A DNA stretch of 64,000 bases from Antrihabitans cavernicola (GTDB taxonomy: Bacteria > Actinomycetota > Actinomycetes > Mycobacteriales > Mycobacteriaceae): the NCBI RefSeq assembly GCF_008297975.1, contig NZ_VLNY01000003.1, positions 310,001 through 374,000 of the forward strand, given 5' to 3'. The translations under genes and the position numbers were made by a program. Positions 35,602 through 49,572 of this stretch are shown here, in pieces. The notes under the pieces are model-generated. The model did no database searches, was not told where the DNA came from, and saw nothing but the letters and a program-made list of their open reading frames with translations. How positions within the stretch are numbered: position 1 is the first letter of the stretch; the number at the start of each line of letters is the position of its first letter.

Positions 35602-36873
35602 CTACAGGGCCCGCGCTCGACAGTCGTCGGCGCGCGCGAGCAGCAAGGTCCGTTCGCGCTCGTTCTTCGTCAGCGCGGCCGCGCTTTCGAACTCCGCTCG
35701 TGCCTCGTCGTATCTCTCGAGTTTGGCAAGGAAGTCGCCGCGCACGCTCGGGAGCAGGTGATATCCGCTCAACGAGCCGTCCGCGACCAATCGATCCGCC
35801 ACCTCCAGGCCCGCGGCGGGGCCGAACGCCATCGAGAGTGCGACGGAACGATTCAGCTCGATGATGGGCGAATTGTCCCGCTCCGAGAGTTCTGCGTAGA
35901 GCGCCGCGATCCGCGCCCAATCGGTGTCTTCTGGAGTGCGAGCCCGGGCGTGGCACGCGGCGAGTGCGGCCTGCATCGCGTAGTTGCCACGCACCGGCGC
36001 CAGCGACTCGGCCGATTCCAGGGCGCCGAGACCACGTCGAATCGCCAGGTGGTCCCACCGCCCGCGGTTCTGATCCAGCAGCAGGATCGGCTCGCCCGAC
36101 GGGCCGGTCCGGGCAGCGGTGCGCGACGCCTGGATCTCCATCAGGGCAACCAAGCCGTGCACTTCGGCCTCTGTCGGCATCAACCCGGCAAGGATGCGAC
36201 CGAGCCGCAGTGCCTCCGCGCACAGTTCCGGGCGCATCCAATCGTCGCCCGCGGTCGCCGAGTAGCCCTCGTTGAACACCAGGTAGATGGCCTCGAGTAC
36301 CGATGCCAGGCGGGCGGGAAGTTCGTCGGCTGCAGGCACTTCGAATGGGACGTCGGCATCAGCAAGAGCGCGTTTCGCTCGGACGATGCGCTGTGCGACA
36401 GTCGATTCCGATACCAGGAATGCGCGGGCGATCTCACCGGTCGTGAGGCCACCCAGTAACTTCAGCGTCAGCGCAACCCGCGCCTCGGTCTTGAGGACGG
36501 GGTGGCACGAGATGAACATAAGCCGCAGCAGATCGTCTTCGATCTGCCCGTCGAGCGTGGCGTCCACGTCGGCACCGTCGCTTGCCTGCTGAATCTCGAG
36601 ATCGTGCGCGATTTCCTGATGTTTACGGTCGAGGCGTTCCTGGCGCCGAAATCGGTCGATGGCTCGGCGTTTCGCGGTGGTCATCAGCCAGGCGCCGGGA
36701 TTGCGCGGAACGCCCTGCTCCGGCCACTGCTCCAGGGCGGCAACCAACGCGTCCTGCGCCAGTTCTTCGGCGAGCCCGACGTCGTGCACCATCCGGGTCA
36801 AACCGGCGATCACGCGCGCCGATTCGATTCGCCAGACCGCGTCGATGCTGCGATGGGTATCGGTGACCGTCAC
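35602..36873 (-). CDS. ECF42-type RNA polymerase sigma factor with long C-terminal extension
   Basis: The 423-residue protein has sigma region 2 (about 15-80; HDVGLAEELAQDALVAALEQWP, NPGAWLMTTAKRRAIDRFRR) and region 4 (about 125-180; LLGGLTTGEIARAFLVSESTVAQRIVRAKRAL). A long helical extension (about 190-420; YLVFNEGYSATAGDDW, LYAELSERDNSPIIELNRSVAL) replaces an anti-sigma partner. This is the ECF42 layout. Such loci usually include a DGPF/YCII protein, found here at 38134-38529 beyond the divergent nucleoside hydrolase gene. No anti-sigma gene is adjacent. Start GTG 36873, with no clear ribosome site. Confidence 0.88.
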   Translation of the reverse strand: MTVTDTHRSIDAVWRIESARVIAGLTRMVHDVGLAEELAQDALVAALEQWPEQGVPRNPGAWLMTTAKRRAIDRFRRQERLDRKHQEIAHDLEIQQASDGADVDATLDGQIEDDLLRLMFISCHPVLKTEARVALTLKLLGGLTTGEIARAFLVSESTVAQRIVRAKRALADADVPFEVPAADELPARLASVLEAIYLVFNEGYSATAGDDWMRPELCAEALRLGRILAGLMPTEAEVHGLVALMEIQASRTAARTGPSGEPILLLDQNRGRWDHLAIRRGLGALESAESLAPVRGNYAMQAALAACHARARTPEDTDWARIAALYAELSERDNSPIIELNRSVALSMAFGPAAGLEVADRLVADGSLSGYHLLPSVRGDFLAKLERYDEARAEFESAAALTKNERERTLLLARADDCRARAL

Positions 36874-36915
36874 GATTTACCATCACAGCACATCCGTCAC
36901 ACCTACTCTGTCGTC

Positions 36916-38127
36916 GTGACCGATCTGCGCAGCATCGCGACTCGACTCGCTGTGGCCTCGTTCGTGCTGACTCTCGCGTGCGGAAGCGGGATCGCATCGG
37001 CCGCACCGGGTTCCGACACGACGGTGCGGGAAGTGCCGAAGGTCATCTTCGATGGTGACGTGGGCCCGGACCCCTGCGACTTCAGCGCGCTGGCGATGGC
37101 GCACAACCTGCATCAGGCCGGTGAAATCGACCTGCTCGGCTTCATGTCGACCATGCCGGAGCCCAGCAACGTCGAAGTCATGGACATCTTCGATCGCTGG
37201 TACGGACATCGAATTCCGATCGGCACGTTCGAAGATCCGTCGGATCTGGGGTACGACCGCTTCGTGCGGCCCTCGTCCGAATTGGCGAACGGTCTGTTCC
37301 CGGCCAGCCGGACCATCGCCGCGCACTATGCGGGCTGGCATCCGCAGACCATCGATTCGGTGCCCGACAGCGTCAGCCTCTACCGGAAACTGCTGGCGGG
37401 CGAGCAGGATCACAGCGTCACCATCCTGACGACCGGTCAGCTCTACAACATCAAGGCACTGCTGAATTCCGGACCGGACGCCTACTCGCCCGCGAGCGGT
37501 ATGGATCTGGTGCGGGCCAAGGTGAGCCGCTTCGTGATGATGATCGGCGCGTTCGGAAAGCCCGTGACGGCGGACGATCTCGTGTATTACAACGCGGAGT
37601 ACAACAACGATCCGCCGAACGCCTTCTTCCCGCTCACCGTGTCACAGCACGCGTCGACCGGCGCGGGTACCGGAGCCGAGTACAACGCGCTGGCTTGGTA
37701 TCCCGGATTGACGCAGGATGTGTTCGCGAAGTTGGACCGCCTTGATACGCCGAAGATCATCATCGGCAACGAGGAGGGGTGGCGAGTACCTGCCGGCGAC
37801 GCCTACAACAAGCTGGCGGCCGATCACCCCGTACGGATGGGCTTCTCCGACAACAATGTCGGCCTGCCAGGCGTCGCCAAGAACGATCCCGCCTACGACG
37901 AGGTCGCGCTGGTGTATGCGGCACGCGGCTTGGACGGCTACTTCGACCAGACGCCGGGGCATGCGCAGTTCCAGAATCTGGGTACCTCCACCTGGACCGA
38001 CGATCCTGCGTCACGGAACCTGCGCCTGACGCTCGAAGCAGGCGTCAACGACCACCACGCACTGTCCGATCTGATCGAAAGCCTGGTGATGGGACGCGCG
38101 TCCACTTGGCAGTCGCCGGCCGAATGA
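36916..38127 (+). CDS. Secreted nucleoside hydrolase-like protein
   Basis: The 403-residue exported protein has a signal peptide (about 1-30; LAVASFVLTLACGSGIASAAP) and an inosine/uridine-preferring nucleoside hydrolase fold. The N-terminal metal loop is IFDGDVGPDPCDFSALAM, a variant of DTDxGxDDxxA. FMSTMPEPSN and a C-terminal NDHHALSDLI fit the fold. Likely outside-cell ribonucleoside hydrolysis for salvage, but the loop variation makes the substrate uncertain. Start GTG 36916; the open frame extends far upstream only as antisense to the sigma gene. It shares a 42-bp divergent promoter region with that gene. Confidence 0.8.
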   Translation: MTDLRSIATRLAVASFVLTLACGSGIASAAPGSDTTVREVPKVIFDGDVGPDPCDFSALAMAHNLHQAGEIDLLGFMSTMPEPSNVEVMDIFDRWYGHRIPIGTFEDPSDLGYDRFVRPSSELANGLFPASRTIAAHYAGWHPQTIDSVPDSVSLYRKLLAGEQDHSVTILTTGQLYNIKALLNSGPDAYSPASGMDLVRAKVSRFVMMIGAFGKPVTADDLVYYNAEYNNDPPNAFFPLTVSQHASTGAGTGAEYNALAWYPGLTQDVFAKLDRLDTPKIIIGNEEGWRVPAGDAYNKLAADHPVRMGFSDNNVGLPGVAKNDPAYDEVALVYAARGLDGYFDQTPGHAQFQNLGTSTWTDDPASRNLRLTLEAGVNDHHALSDLIESLVMGRASTWQSPAE

Positions 38128-38133
38128 GGCCGG

Positions 38134-38529
38134 TCAGGTGTGCGGCTCGAAATCCTGCGGCTCTAAATCCTTAGGCTCTAAATCCTGGAGCTCCATGATG
38201 GGCCGAACCTCGACTTCGACGTCGTCGAAGATGTCGGCGAATCTGCTCGCCCACTCGACGGCTTCCTCGGGTGATCTGACGTCCACCATAACGAACCCGG
38301 CGATCACCTCTTTCGCCTCGGCATACGGCCCGTCCGTGACCTTCCGTTCGCCGTTGGTCACCGTGATCCGAGTACCTGTGCGTGGATGCTTCAGCCCGTC
38401 GGTGGCGAGGAGAACGCCGGCCTTGTTGGCCTGGTCCATGTAGGCGCCCATCTTGGCGACGAACTCGGGGGGCGGCGGATTGGTGTTGTCGTAGTACTCG
38501 TCCACCTTGAACACGATCATGTGGCGCAT
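38134..38529 (-). CDS. DGPF/YCII-related protein
   Basis: The 131-residue protein has the YCII-like fold with the DGPF-type motif [20 protein letters not shown] at about residues 65-84 and an N-terminus [15 protein letters not shown] typical of the group. Such proteins are the usual partners and probable targets of ECF42 sigma factors. It ends with three tandem five-residue units ([15 protein letters not shown]), encoded by a 15-bp repeat and unusual for the family. Biochemical function is unknown. Convergent with the nucleoside hydrolase gene. Confidence 0.85.
   Translation of the reverse strand: MRHMIVFKVDEYYDNTNPPPPEFVAKMGAYMDQANKAGVLLATDGLKHPRTGTRITVTNGERKVTDGPYAEAKEVIAGFVMVDVRSPEEAVEWASRFADIFDDVEVEVRPIMELQDLEPKDLEPQDFEPHT
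38143..38187. repeat. 15-bp tandem repeat (three copies) in the DGPF gene 3' end
   Basis: Units 38143-38157, 38158-38172 and 38173-38187 share GGCTC-AAATCCT with single-base changes. Read on the minus strand they add D-L/F-E-P-x units to the C-terminus. Fifteen bases keep frame, so copy number can vary without disruption. Confidence 0.85.
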
Positions 38530-38552
38530 CGCAGCTCCCGTCCTCGGATCCT

Positions 38553-38576
38553 GTCGTCCGCAGTATTGCGGACGAC
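38553..38576. promoter_or_regulatory. Perfect inverted repeat in the DGPF-rarA divergent promoter region
   Basis: GTCGTCCGCA and TGCGGACGAC flank a 4-bp GTAT spacer. It is 24 bp upstream of the DGPF ATG and 66 bp upstream of the rarA start. It could be an operator or part of an ECF-type promoter; no matching regulator is adjacent except the ECF42 gene. Confidence 0.5.
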
Positions 38577-38641
38577 GACAATGCGTCGAACAACCATCCG
38601 CGGAATCGACACGTCGGACCGCGCCGGTAGCGTTTCCGATC

Positions 38642-39991
38642 GTGAGCGACACCGACGGATTGTTCGATCCGCCGTCCGAACCGGTCGAGGCGGCGGGCGC
38701 CGACAGCTTCCGCGCGCCGATTTCCGGGGCGCCGCTCGCCGTTCGGATGCGTCCGGCGTCGCTGGGCGAGGTGGTGGGGCAGCAGCATCTGCTGGGCGAG
38801 GGCGCACCGCTTCGCCGGTTGGTCGAGGGGTCGGGTGCAGCATCGGTGCTGCTCTACGGCCCGCCGGGAACCGGAAAGACCACATTGGCGTCGCTGATCT
38901 CGCAGTCCACCGGCCGCCGATTCGAGGCGTTGTCCGCGTTGTCGGCGGGCGTGAAGGATGTGCGGGCGGTCATCGACCTTGCCCGGCGCAGGCTCACCGC
39001 CGGCGAACAGACAGTGCTGTTCATCGACGAGGTGCACCGGTTCTCCAAAACCCAGCAGGATGCATTGCTCGCGGCCGTGGAGAACCGGATAGTGCTGCTG
39101 GTCGGAGCAACGACGGAGAACCCGTCGTTCTCGGTGGTGTCACCGTTGCTGTCGCGATCCTTGGTGCTGCAACTCCAACCGCTGACCGAAGACAACATTC
39201 GCACGTTGCTGGCCCGCGCATTGTCCGACGAACGAGGCTACGGCGGCACTTACACCATCTCCGACGACGCGATCGAGCACATCGTGCGGATTGCCGGGGG
39301 AGATGCGCGCCGGTCGTTGACGGCGCTGGAGGCGGCTGCCGAGTCCAGCCTCGACGGCGACATCACGTTGGAGTTGGTGGAAGCGAGCGTCGACAAGGCG
39401 GCCGTCCGCTACGACCGGGGTGGCGACCAGCATTACGACGTCACCAGCGCGTTCATCAAGTCGATCCGCGGCTCCGATGTCGACGCGGCACTGCACTACC
39501 TGGCCCGCATGATCACGGCGGGCGAGGACCCGCGATTCATTGCGCGACGCTTGGTGGTGCACGCGAGCGAGGACATCGGGATGGCAGATCCCATGGCACT
39601 GCAAACCGCGTCGGCTGCGGCACAGGCGGTGCAGATGATCGGCATGCCCGAGGCCAAACTTGCGTTGGCGCAGGCCACGATTCACCTTGCGACGGCGCCG
39701 AAGTCGGGCTCGGTCGTTGCGGCGTTGGGCGCGGCGATGGCCGACGTCGCGGCTGGTAAGGCTGGAGCCGTACCACCGCATCTGCGCGACGGGCACTATG
39801 CAGGTGCCGCGAAGCTCGGCAATGCGCAGGGCTACAAATATCCGCACGACGACCCGGATGGTGTTCTTCCGCAGCAATATCCGCCGGACGAGTTGGTCGG
39901 CGTGGACTACTACCAGCCCACCGAGCACGGATCTGAGCGCGGACTCGCCATCCGTATCGGCAAGCTGCGCAGGATTATTCGCGGCCGGTAG
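38642..39991 (+). CDS. rarA: Replication-associated recombination AAA+ ATPase RarA (MgsA)
   Basis: Clamp-loader-like ATPase acting at stalled forks, matching M. tuberculosis Rv2559c in place and type. The 449-residue protein has Walker [10 protein letters not shown], Walker [11 protein letters not shown], sensor 1 [11 protein letters not shown], then the RarA-specific [22 protein letters not shown] and [12 protein letters not shown] start at GTG 38642; residues further upstream in the open frame come from the promoter region. A short GGAATC/GATTCC hairpin (39992-40006) follows the stop. Confidence 0.94.
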   Translation: MSDTDGLFDPPSEPVEAAGADSFRAPISGAPLAVRMRPASLGEVVGQQHLLGEGAPLRRLVEGSGAASVLLYGPPGTGKTTLASLISQSTGRRFEALSALSAGVKDVRAVIDLARRRLTAGEQTVLFIDEVHRFSKTQQDALLAAVENRIVLLVGATTENPSFSVVSPLLSRSLVLQLQPLTEDNIRTLLARALSDERGYGGTYTISDDAIEHIVRIAGGDARRSLTALEAAAESSLDGDITLELVEASVDKAAVRYDRGGDQHYDVTSAFIKSIRGSDVDAALHYLARMITAGEDPRFIARRLVVHASEDIGMADPMALQTASAAAQAVQMIGMPEAKLALAQATIHLATAPKSGSVVAALGAAMADVAAGKAGAVPPHLRDGHYAGAAKLGNAQGYKYPHDDPDGVLPQQYPPDELVGVDYYQPTEHGSERGLAIRIGKLRRIIRGR

Positions 39992-40101
39992 GGAATCGCT
40001 GATTCCGTGAGATTCCTCCCGGATACCGGTAGGAATCGCAACCGATGGCAACTCGGTGGCGGAAGGTCGTAGCAAGTCCACGACCGGTAACCTGAACTGT
40101 T

Positions 40102-42786
<2,685 letters not shown>

Positions 42787-42802
42787 TCGAGGGTCGACAA
42801 AC

Positions 42803-43351
42803 GTGAGCGTGCGACCCGACAGGCCCGGCGACGACGACCCGGGGCGGGGGCGGCGGATCGGAATCGATGTCGGAAGTGTCCGTATCGGCGTCGCGTCGTC
42901 GGACCCCGACGGGATCCTCGCGACGCCCGTCGAAACCGTCGCGCGAACAAAGGACGATTCGAGAAACGCGTCCGATATTCGACGTATTGCCGAGATCGTG
43001 GTGGAGTATGAGGCCGTCGAGGTGATTGTCGGCCTGCCGCAGACCCTCCGGGGTGAACACGGCAAGGCGGCGGTTCTCGCGACGCGGTTCGGGGATCGAC
43101 TCCGTGAACTACTCGCACCGATACCAATTCGTTATTCGGACGAGCGGTTGACTACGGTGTCAGCAACGCGCGCTTTGCAAGCAAGTGGTGTGCGGGCAAA
43201 AGGTCAGCGAAATGTGATCGACCAGGCAGCGGCGGTATCGATTCTGCAGGGTTGGCTGGACGAACGAAGCGCAGTGGCAGCACGCAACGCAACTCACACC
43301 GAGGCAGTGTCGACAAAGGCGCTGCCGACGAAGGCAAGGGACGATCTGTGA
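42803..43351 (+). CDS. ruvX: Putative Holliday junction resolvase-like RNase H-fold protein RuvX/YqgF
   Basis: The 182-residue protein has the YqgF nuclease motifs [13 protein letters not shown] (Asp22), [24 protein letters not shown] and NVIDQAAA. In other bacteria it is linked to 16S rRNA processing or pre-rRNA nuclease activity; resolvase activity has been proposed. From GTG 42803 after GAGGG. The stop overlaps the mltG start (GTGA). Confidence 0.92.
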   Translation: MSVRPDRPGDDDPGRGRRIGIDVGSVRIGVASSDPDGILATPVETVARTKDDSRNASDIRRIAEIVVEYEAVEVIVGLPQTLRGEHGKAAVLATRFGDRLRELLAPIPIRYSDERLTTVSATRALQASGVRAKGQRNVIDQAAAVSILQGWLDERSAVAARNATHTEAVSTKALPTKARDDL

Positions 43352-45132
43352 ACAACCGTTGGACGCCGACAGAGCGCCGCGACAGCGAGCACGACCGACC
43401 CGACCTCCGCCAGGACACCGGTTGGCGCGAGTACGACGCACCCGAGCAGCCGTACCAGGGCGGCCACCGACGTGACGATGTGCCGCCGCAGCAACCGCAC
43501 TACGACGACGGCCACCGATACGAACAGGCGCGATACGAACAGGCGCCGAGGCACTCGGACTACGGGCGCACCGACTACTACGCTCCCGAGCAGCCCCAGT
43601 ACGAGCAGCCCCAGTACGACCAGCAGCACTACGACCAGCCCCAGTACGAGCAACCTGACCACGGGCAGCAGCAGTACGACGAGCCGCGGTATGACCATTC
43701 CGGCTATGCGCAGCCTCAGCACAGGCAGCCCGAATACGACGAGCACTACGACGAGCCGCCACGTGCCCAGCACTACGACGACCACTACGGCGTTCCGGCC
43801 GACGACTCGCACGGCAACGAGAACGGCCGATACGAGTACGAGTCGTCGAATCACGACTACGACCGCGCCGAGCATCTTGCCGAGCCCCAGCACTACGCAG
43901 CAGCCGAGCCGGACCCCGAACCGGTAGCAGCGGCAGTCCCGCCACGTACGCGGAGTCGTTCCCGTCGCGCCAAGGCCACCGCTCGCAAGAAGCGCGGCCG
44001 CGCGATCATGGCGATCGCGGCGGCGGTCGTCCTGCTGTTCGGTGCCGCGGTTGCCTATGCCGCGGTCAGGTACTTCGACCGGCCCGAGGTTGCGGCAGAC
44101 TTCACCGGCGCCGGTGGCGACGATGTGATCGTGCAGGTGAAGGACGGCGACACCGCCGACCAGATCGCAACCGAGATGGCGAGCAAAGGCGTCACGGCGA
44201 GTGCGTCCGCCTTCTTCGAGGCTGCCGTGAAGAACACCGCAATGAACGGGGTTCAGCCCGGCTTCTATTCCGTTCCGTCCAAGGTTCCGGCTGCGAAAGC
44301 TGTTGCGGCCCTGGTCGATCCGTCTTCGCGCGTCGGTGAGGTGGTGCTCTCCGAGGGTCGCCAGCTCCATGATTCCAGCGACGTGAAGACCGGCGCGACC
44401 AAGGAAGGCATCTACCGGAAGATCGCGGCCGCAAGCTGCATCAACGAGGGCGCCACCAAGAAATGCGTGTCCTACGACGATTTGAATGCTGCGGGCGCGA
44501 GCACGGACCTGGCGTCGTTGGGCGTTCCGGATTGGGCGGCGGACAACGTTCGTAAGGTGCCGGACCGCGATCGCCAGTTGGAGGGCCTGATCGCTGCGGG
44601 CTCACTGAACTTCGATCCGAGTCTGTCGGCCAAGGACATTTTGAAGCAACTGGTCACCGACAGCACCTCGAAGTACGAGCAGACGGGCATCCTCAACAGC
44701 GACAAGGCCGACGGAAACCTGTCGCCGTATCAGAAGTTGACGGCTGCGTCGCTGGTGGAGCGCGAATCCTTGCCGCAAGACTTCGGCAAGGTCGCTCGAG
44801 TGATCGTCAACCGCCTTGCGGTGAACCAGCCGCTGCAGTTCGACTCCACGGTGAACTACTCGCTGGATCAGACCGAGGTAGCTACCACCGATGCCGATCG
44901 GCAGAAGGTGACACCGTGGAACACCTATGCAAGCCCCGGTCTGCCCGCGACGCCGATCTCTGCGCCGAGCATCGATGCGCTCAAGGCGGTGGAAGCACCC
45001 ACACCGGGTAATTTCCTGTACTTCGTCACGATCGACAACCAGGGCACCACGCTGTTCACCGACAACTACGACGAGCACCTGCGCAACATCGAGCGGGCCA
45101 ACGACAGCGGGATCCTCGAGAGTGGTCGCTGA
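43348..45132 (+). CDS. mltG: Endolytic peptidoglycan transglycosylase MltG with long repeat-rich N-terminus
   Basis: The 594-residue product cleaves nascent glycan strands outside the membrane. Residues 1 to about 215 form a cytoplasmic, Tyr/Gln/Pro/Asp-rich tail with about ten QPQYDQ-type repeats. A basic stretch ([19 protein letters not shown]), one helix (about 219-245), a LysM-like part and the YceG/MltG domain follow, with catalytic Glu471 in [20 protein letters not shown] and [19 protein letters not shown]. Coupled to ruvX (GTGA); its end overlaps aroE by 11 bases. The tail may be a protein interaction or phosphorylation region; that is inference. Confidence 0.94.
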   Translation: MNNRWTPTERRDSEHDRPDLRQDTGWREYDAPEQPYQGGHRRDDVPPQQPHYDDGHRYEQARYEQAPRHSDYGRTDYYAPEQPQYEQPQYDQQHYDQPQYEQPDHGQQQYDEPRYDHSGYAQPQHRQPEYDEHYDEPPRAQHYDDHYGVPADDSHGNENGRYEYESSNHDYDRAEHLAEPQHYAAAEPDPEPVAAAVPPRTRSRSRRAKATARKKRGRAIMAIAAAVVLLFGAAVAYAAVRYFDRPEVAADFTGAGGDDVIVQVKDGDTADQIATEMASKGVTASASAFFEAAVKNTAMNGVQPGFYSVPSKVPAAKAVAALVDPSSRVGEVVLSEGRQLHDSSDVKTGATKEGIYRKIAAASCINEGATKKCVSYDDLNAAGASTDLASLGVPDWAADNVRKVPDRDRQLEGLIAAGSLNFDPSLSAKDILKQLVTDSTSKYEQTGILNSDKADGNLSPYQKLTAASLVERESLPQDFGKVARVIVNRLAVNQPLQFDSTVNYSLDQTEVATTDADRQKVTPWNTYASPGLPATPISAPSIDALKAVEAPTPGNFLYFVTIDNQGTTLFTDNYDEHLRNIERANDSGILESGR

Positions 45133-45934
45133 CCGTAAGGCAGCGGTGCTGGGCAGTCCGATTGCCCACTCCCGCTCGCCACAGCTGCATCTCGCGGCCT
45201 ACGCGGCGCTGGGGCTGACGGGCTGGACGTACGACCGGATCGAATGCGACGCCGAGGCACTGCCCGGGTTGGTGTCCGGACTCGGCCCCGAATGGGTGGG
45301 GCTGTCGGTGACCATGCCCGGCAAAGTTGCTGCGTTGCGTTTCGCGGACGAGCGGAGTGAACGGGCAGTCCTCGCGGAATCCGCCAACACTCTGGTGCGT
45401 ACCGAATCGGGTTGGCGGGCGGACTGCACGGATGTCGACGGGGTTCGGGGGGCCTTGAACGACGGCGGCGTCGACAGTCTGCACAACGCCGATGTGGTGG
45501 TGATCGGTGCAGGTGGAACCGCCCGACCTGCGTTGATCGCATTGGCCGAACTCGGTGCGAGTGGTGTCACGGTCGTTGCCCGTAGCGCCGATCGGGCCGG
45601 GAGCGCACTCGATCTCGCCGAGCACTTGGGCATGACCGCGCAGGTGATCGGGTTGGATCCCGATGCGGTGGCCGATGTCTGCGGCAGGGCGAAGGCAGTG
45701 GTCAGCACAGTCCCCGCGGATGCGGCTGCCGCAATCGCGTCGTCGGTCGCGCGAGCTCCGGTGGTACTCGACGCGATCTACAACCCGTGGCCGACGCCGC
45801 TGGCGCAGGCCTGCGACGCAGCCGGTTCGACGGTGGTCAGTGGATTGCAGATGCTGTTGAACCAGGCGTTCGGCCAGGTGGAGCAGTTCACCGGACAACC
45901 GGCGCCCAAGGCGGCGATGGCCGCGGCGTTGTAA
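45122..45934 (+). CDS. aroE: Shikimate dehydrogenase
   Basis: NADPH-dependent reduction of 3-dehydroshikimate to shikimate. The 270-residue product has the substrate site SPIAHSRSPQLH, the catalytic Lys in VTMPGKVAALR, ESANTLV, DCTDVDGVRGAL, the nucleotide loop IGAGGTARPAL and the C-terminal GLQMLLNQAFGQVEQFTG. GTG 45122 begins inside the mltG 3' end. In the mltG-aroE-prepilin peptidase order of mycobacteria. Confidence 0.95.
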   Translation: MVADRKAAVLGSPIAHSRSPQLHLAAYAALGLTGWTYDRIECDAEALPGLVSGLGPEWVGLSVTMPGKVAALRFADERSERAVLAESANTLVRTESGWRADCTDVDGVRGALNDGGVDSLHNADVVVIGAGGTARPALIALAELGASGVTVVARSADRAGSALDLAEHLGMTAQVIGLDPDAVADVCGRAKAVVSTVPADAAAAIASSVARAPVVLDAIYNPWPTPLAQACDAAGSTVVSGLQMLLNQAFGQVEQFTGQPAPKAAMAAAL

Positions 45935-46045
45935 TAGCGGTCTCGTACAGTACGTGTGAAAGTCGCGTTGTTCACAACGGTCCGATCTATCCACAGATGT
46001 TGCTACCGCGCACTTTTCGACCCGAGATTCGAGCAGCCTGAACTG

Positions 46046-46477
46046 GTGCTCGCAATGCTGGCCCTCACGATCTGGTGCCTCTCTCTGTCCATTGTCGATA
46101 TCGCCGAACGCCGGCTGCCGAACGTTCTGACTGTGCCCGGTGCGCTGGCGGTGGTCGGCTACGGCTCGGCCCTCGGTCAAGTCCGCGCTGCTGTCGTCGG
46201 GGGATCGATACTGGCAGTGGCGTACTTGCTTCTCCACGTCATGGCACCGCACTCCCTCGGTGCCGGGGACGTGAAACTTGCCGTCGGCCTCGGCGCTGCG
46301 GCGGCGTTGGGCGGACCCGATTGCTGGGTACTTGCAGCGCTGCTCGCGCCGATCGGCACCGCGGCAGCGGGCGTGATCGTTCTGATTCGGCGGGGTGACG
46401 AGGGTCGTCGCGCCGGCATCGCGCACGGTCCGTCGATGTGCGCAGCCACTCTGGTCGCGCTGTGTTCGTACGGATGA
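46046..46477 (+). CDS. Prepilin peptidase-like A24 membrane protease (Rv2551c-like)
   Basis: Short A24-family protein, about 143 residues, lacking the N-terminal methylase half of classical PilD. Both catalytic aspartates are visible: SIVDIAERRLPN and the G-x-G-D motif LGAGDVKLAVG. It has four to five helices. I chose GTG 46046; the frame is open to a GTG at 45956, but those 30 residues (basic, Cys-rich) look non-coding. The substrate may be Flp-type pilin, but no pilus genes are here. The first copy of a 20-bp tandem repeat contains its stop. Confidence 0.8.
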   Translation: MLAMLALTIWCLSLSIVDIAERRLPNVLTVPGALAVVGYGSALGQVRAAVVGGSILAVAYLLLHVMAPHSLGAGDVKLAVGLGAAAALGGPDCWVLAALLAPIGTAAAGVIVLIRRGDEGRRAGIAHGPSMCAATLVALCSYG

Positions 46478-46503
46478 CACCGCGTTCGTACGGGTGACAC
46501 CGG
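46464..46503. repeat. 20-bp tandem repeat at the A24 peptidase stop
   Basis: GTTCGTACGGATGACACCGC is followed directly by GTTCGTACGGGTGACACCGG. Each copy holds a TGA; the first is the stop. A similar word (ATACGGGTGTCACC) lies upstream of pepQ at about 51129-51142, so it may be a dispersed or regulatory motif. It is also the region just before aroC. Confidence 0.7.
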
Positions 46504-46546
46504 CCGCGTGGTCGGCGAACCGGTTCGTCATGGAAGGATGATGGGC

Positions 46547-47730
46547 GTGTTGCGATGGACTACTGCAGGAGAATCCCACGGTCCGGCCCTCATCGCCCTG
46601 TTGGAGGGCATGGTTGCCGGTGTCGAGCTGACGTCGAAGGACATTGCCGATCAGCTGGCACGGCGACGCCTCGGCTACGGCCGCGGGGCACGCATGAAGT
46701 TCGAAGCCGACCAGGTCACGATCGTCGGTGGTGTGCGCCACGGTAAGACCCTCGGGGGCCCCATCGCCATCATGGTCGGCAACACCGAATGGCCCAAGTG
46801 GGAGACCGTCATGTCGGCCGATCCGGTCGATCAGGCCGTGCTCGCCGATCTTGCGCGCAACGCCCCGCTCACGCGGCCACGACCGGGCCATGCCGACTTC
46901 TCCGGCATGCTGAAGTACGGCTTCGACGACGCGCGGCCGGTACTCGAGCGCGCGAGCGCCCGTGAGACCGCTGCCCGTGTTGCGGCAGGAACGGTTGCCC
47001 GCGGATTCCTGCGGCAGGCCTTGGGCGTCGAGGTCATCTCGCATGTGGTCTCCATCGGAACCGCCGCGTCGGCCGACGGCATCGTTCCCACGCCCGAAGA
47101 CATCGACGCGATCGATGCCAGCCCGGTGCGTGCGGCGTCCAAAGAGGCCGAAGTAGCCATGATCGCGGAAATCGAGGCGGCCAAGAAGGACGGCGATACG
47201 CTCGGCGGCGTCGTCGAGGTTGTCGTCGCCGGTCTGCCGGTAGGCCTCGGCTCGTTCATCAGCGGCGACAACAGGCTCGATTCCCGGTTGGCAGGCGCCC
47301 TGATGGGCATTCAGGCCATCAAGGGCGTCGAGGTCGGCGACGGATTCGAAACGGCACGCCGACGCGGTAGCCAGGCGCACGACGAGATCAGGCCCGGTCC
47401 TGACGGTGTCATGCGGTCGACCAACCGAGCAGGCGGGCTCGAAGGCGGCATGACCAACGGCGAGCCACTTCGCGTACGCGCCGCGATGAAGCCGATCTCG
47501 ACGGTTCCGCGGGCGCTTGCGACCGTCGACATGTCCACCGGCGAAGAGGCTGTCGCCATCCATCAGCGCTCCGACGTGTGTGCCGTGCCTGCCGCGGGCG
47601 TGGTTGCCGAAACCATGGTGGCCCTGGTGGTCGCCCAGGCGACCCTGGAAAAGTTCGGCGGCGATTCGCTCGGCGAGACCATCGCCAACATCGACGGCTA
47701 CGTCAAGGGCAATTCCGCCCGACCACCGCG

Positions 47731-47734
<4 letters not shown>
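46547..47734 (+). CDS. aroC: Chorismate synthase
   Basis: Final shikimate-pathway step, EPSP to chorismate, with reduced FMN. The 395-residue product has [41 protein letters not shown] and [14 protein letters not shown]. Start GTG 46547 ([12 protein letters not shown]) matches the mycobacterial N-terminus and has GGAAGG 9 nt upstream; ATGs at 46538 and 46541 are too close to that site. GTGA overlap with aroK. Confidence 0.96.
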
Positions 47735-49441
<1,707 letters not shown>

Positions 49442-49471
49442 CCGATACACTTCGACTACTCCAGTCAGTTC

Positions 49472-49504
49472 GTCCCACAAGAGCTACGCCGCAGAACGTG
49501 GGAC
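49472..49504 (+). terminator. Possible terminator after aroB
   Basis: GTCCCAC and GTGGGAC pair around a 19-nt loop, 30 bp beyond the aroB stop. No T-run. A new promoter and operator follow it, in line with the end of the aro operon here. Confidence 0.4.
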
Positions 49505-49531
49505 ACGGCCCCCGATGATGGGTCCGGAGGG

Positions 49532-49547
49532 GCGGTATCGATACCGC
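49532..49547. promoter_or_regulatory. Perfect 16-bp palindrome upstream of the luciferase-like oxidoreductase
   Basis: GCGGTATCGATACCGC is fully symmetrical and ends 25 bp before the ATG. It looks like a TetR- or similar dimeric repressor site. No repressor gene is adjacent, so the regulator is unknown. Confidence 0.65.
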
Positions 49548-49572
49548 ACACCCTCATGAAGGAGTAAATGCA

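Noticed and set aside
39992-40006. GGAATC-GCT-GATTCC hairpin after rarA as a terminator
   Set aside because: Only six base pairs with no T-run; mentioned under rarA but too weak to list.
45056-47563. 835-codon minus-strand open frame across mltG-aroE-aroC
   Set aside because: Composition is the shadow type (His, Arg, Gln, Asp rich) and it crosses several well-supported plus-strand genes. Long antisense frames are common in this GC-rich DNA.
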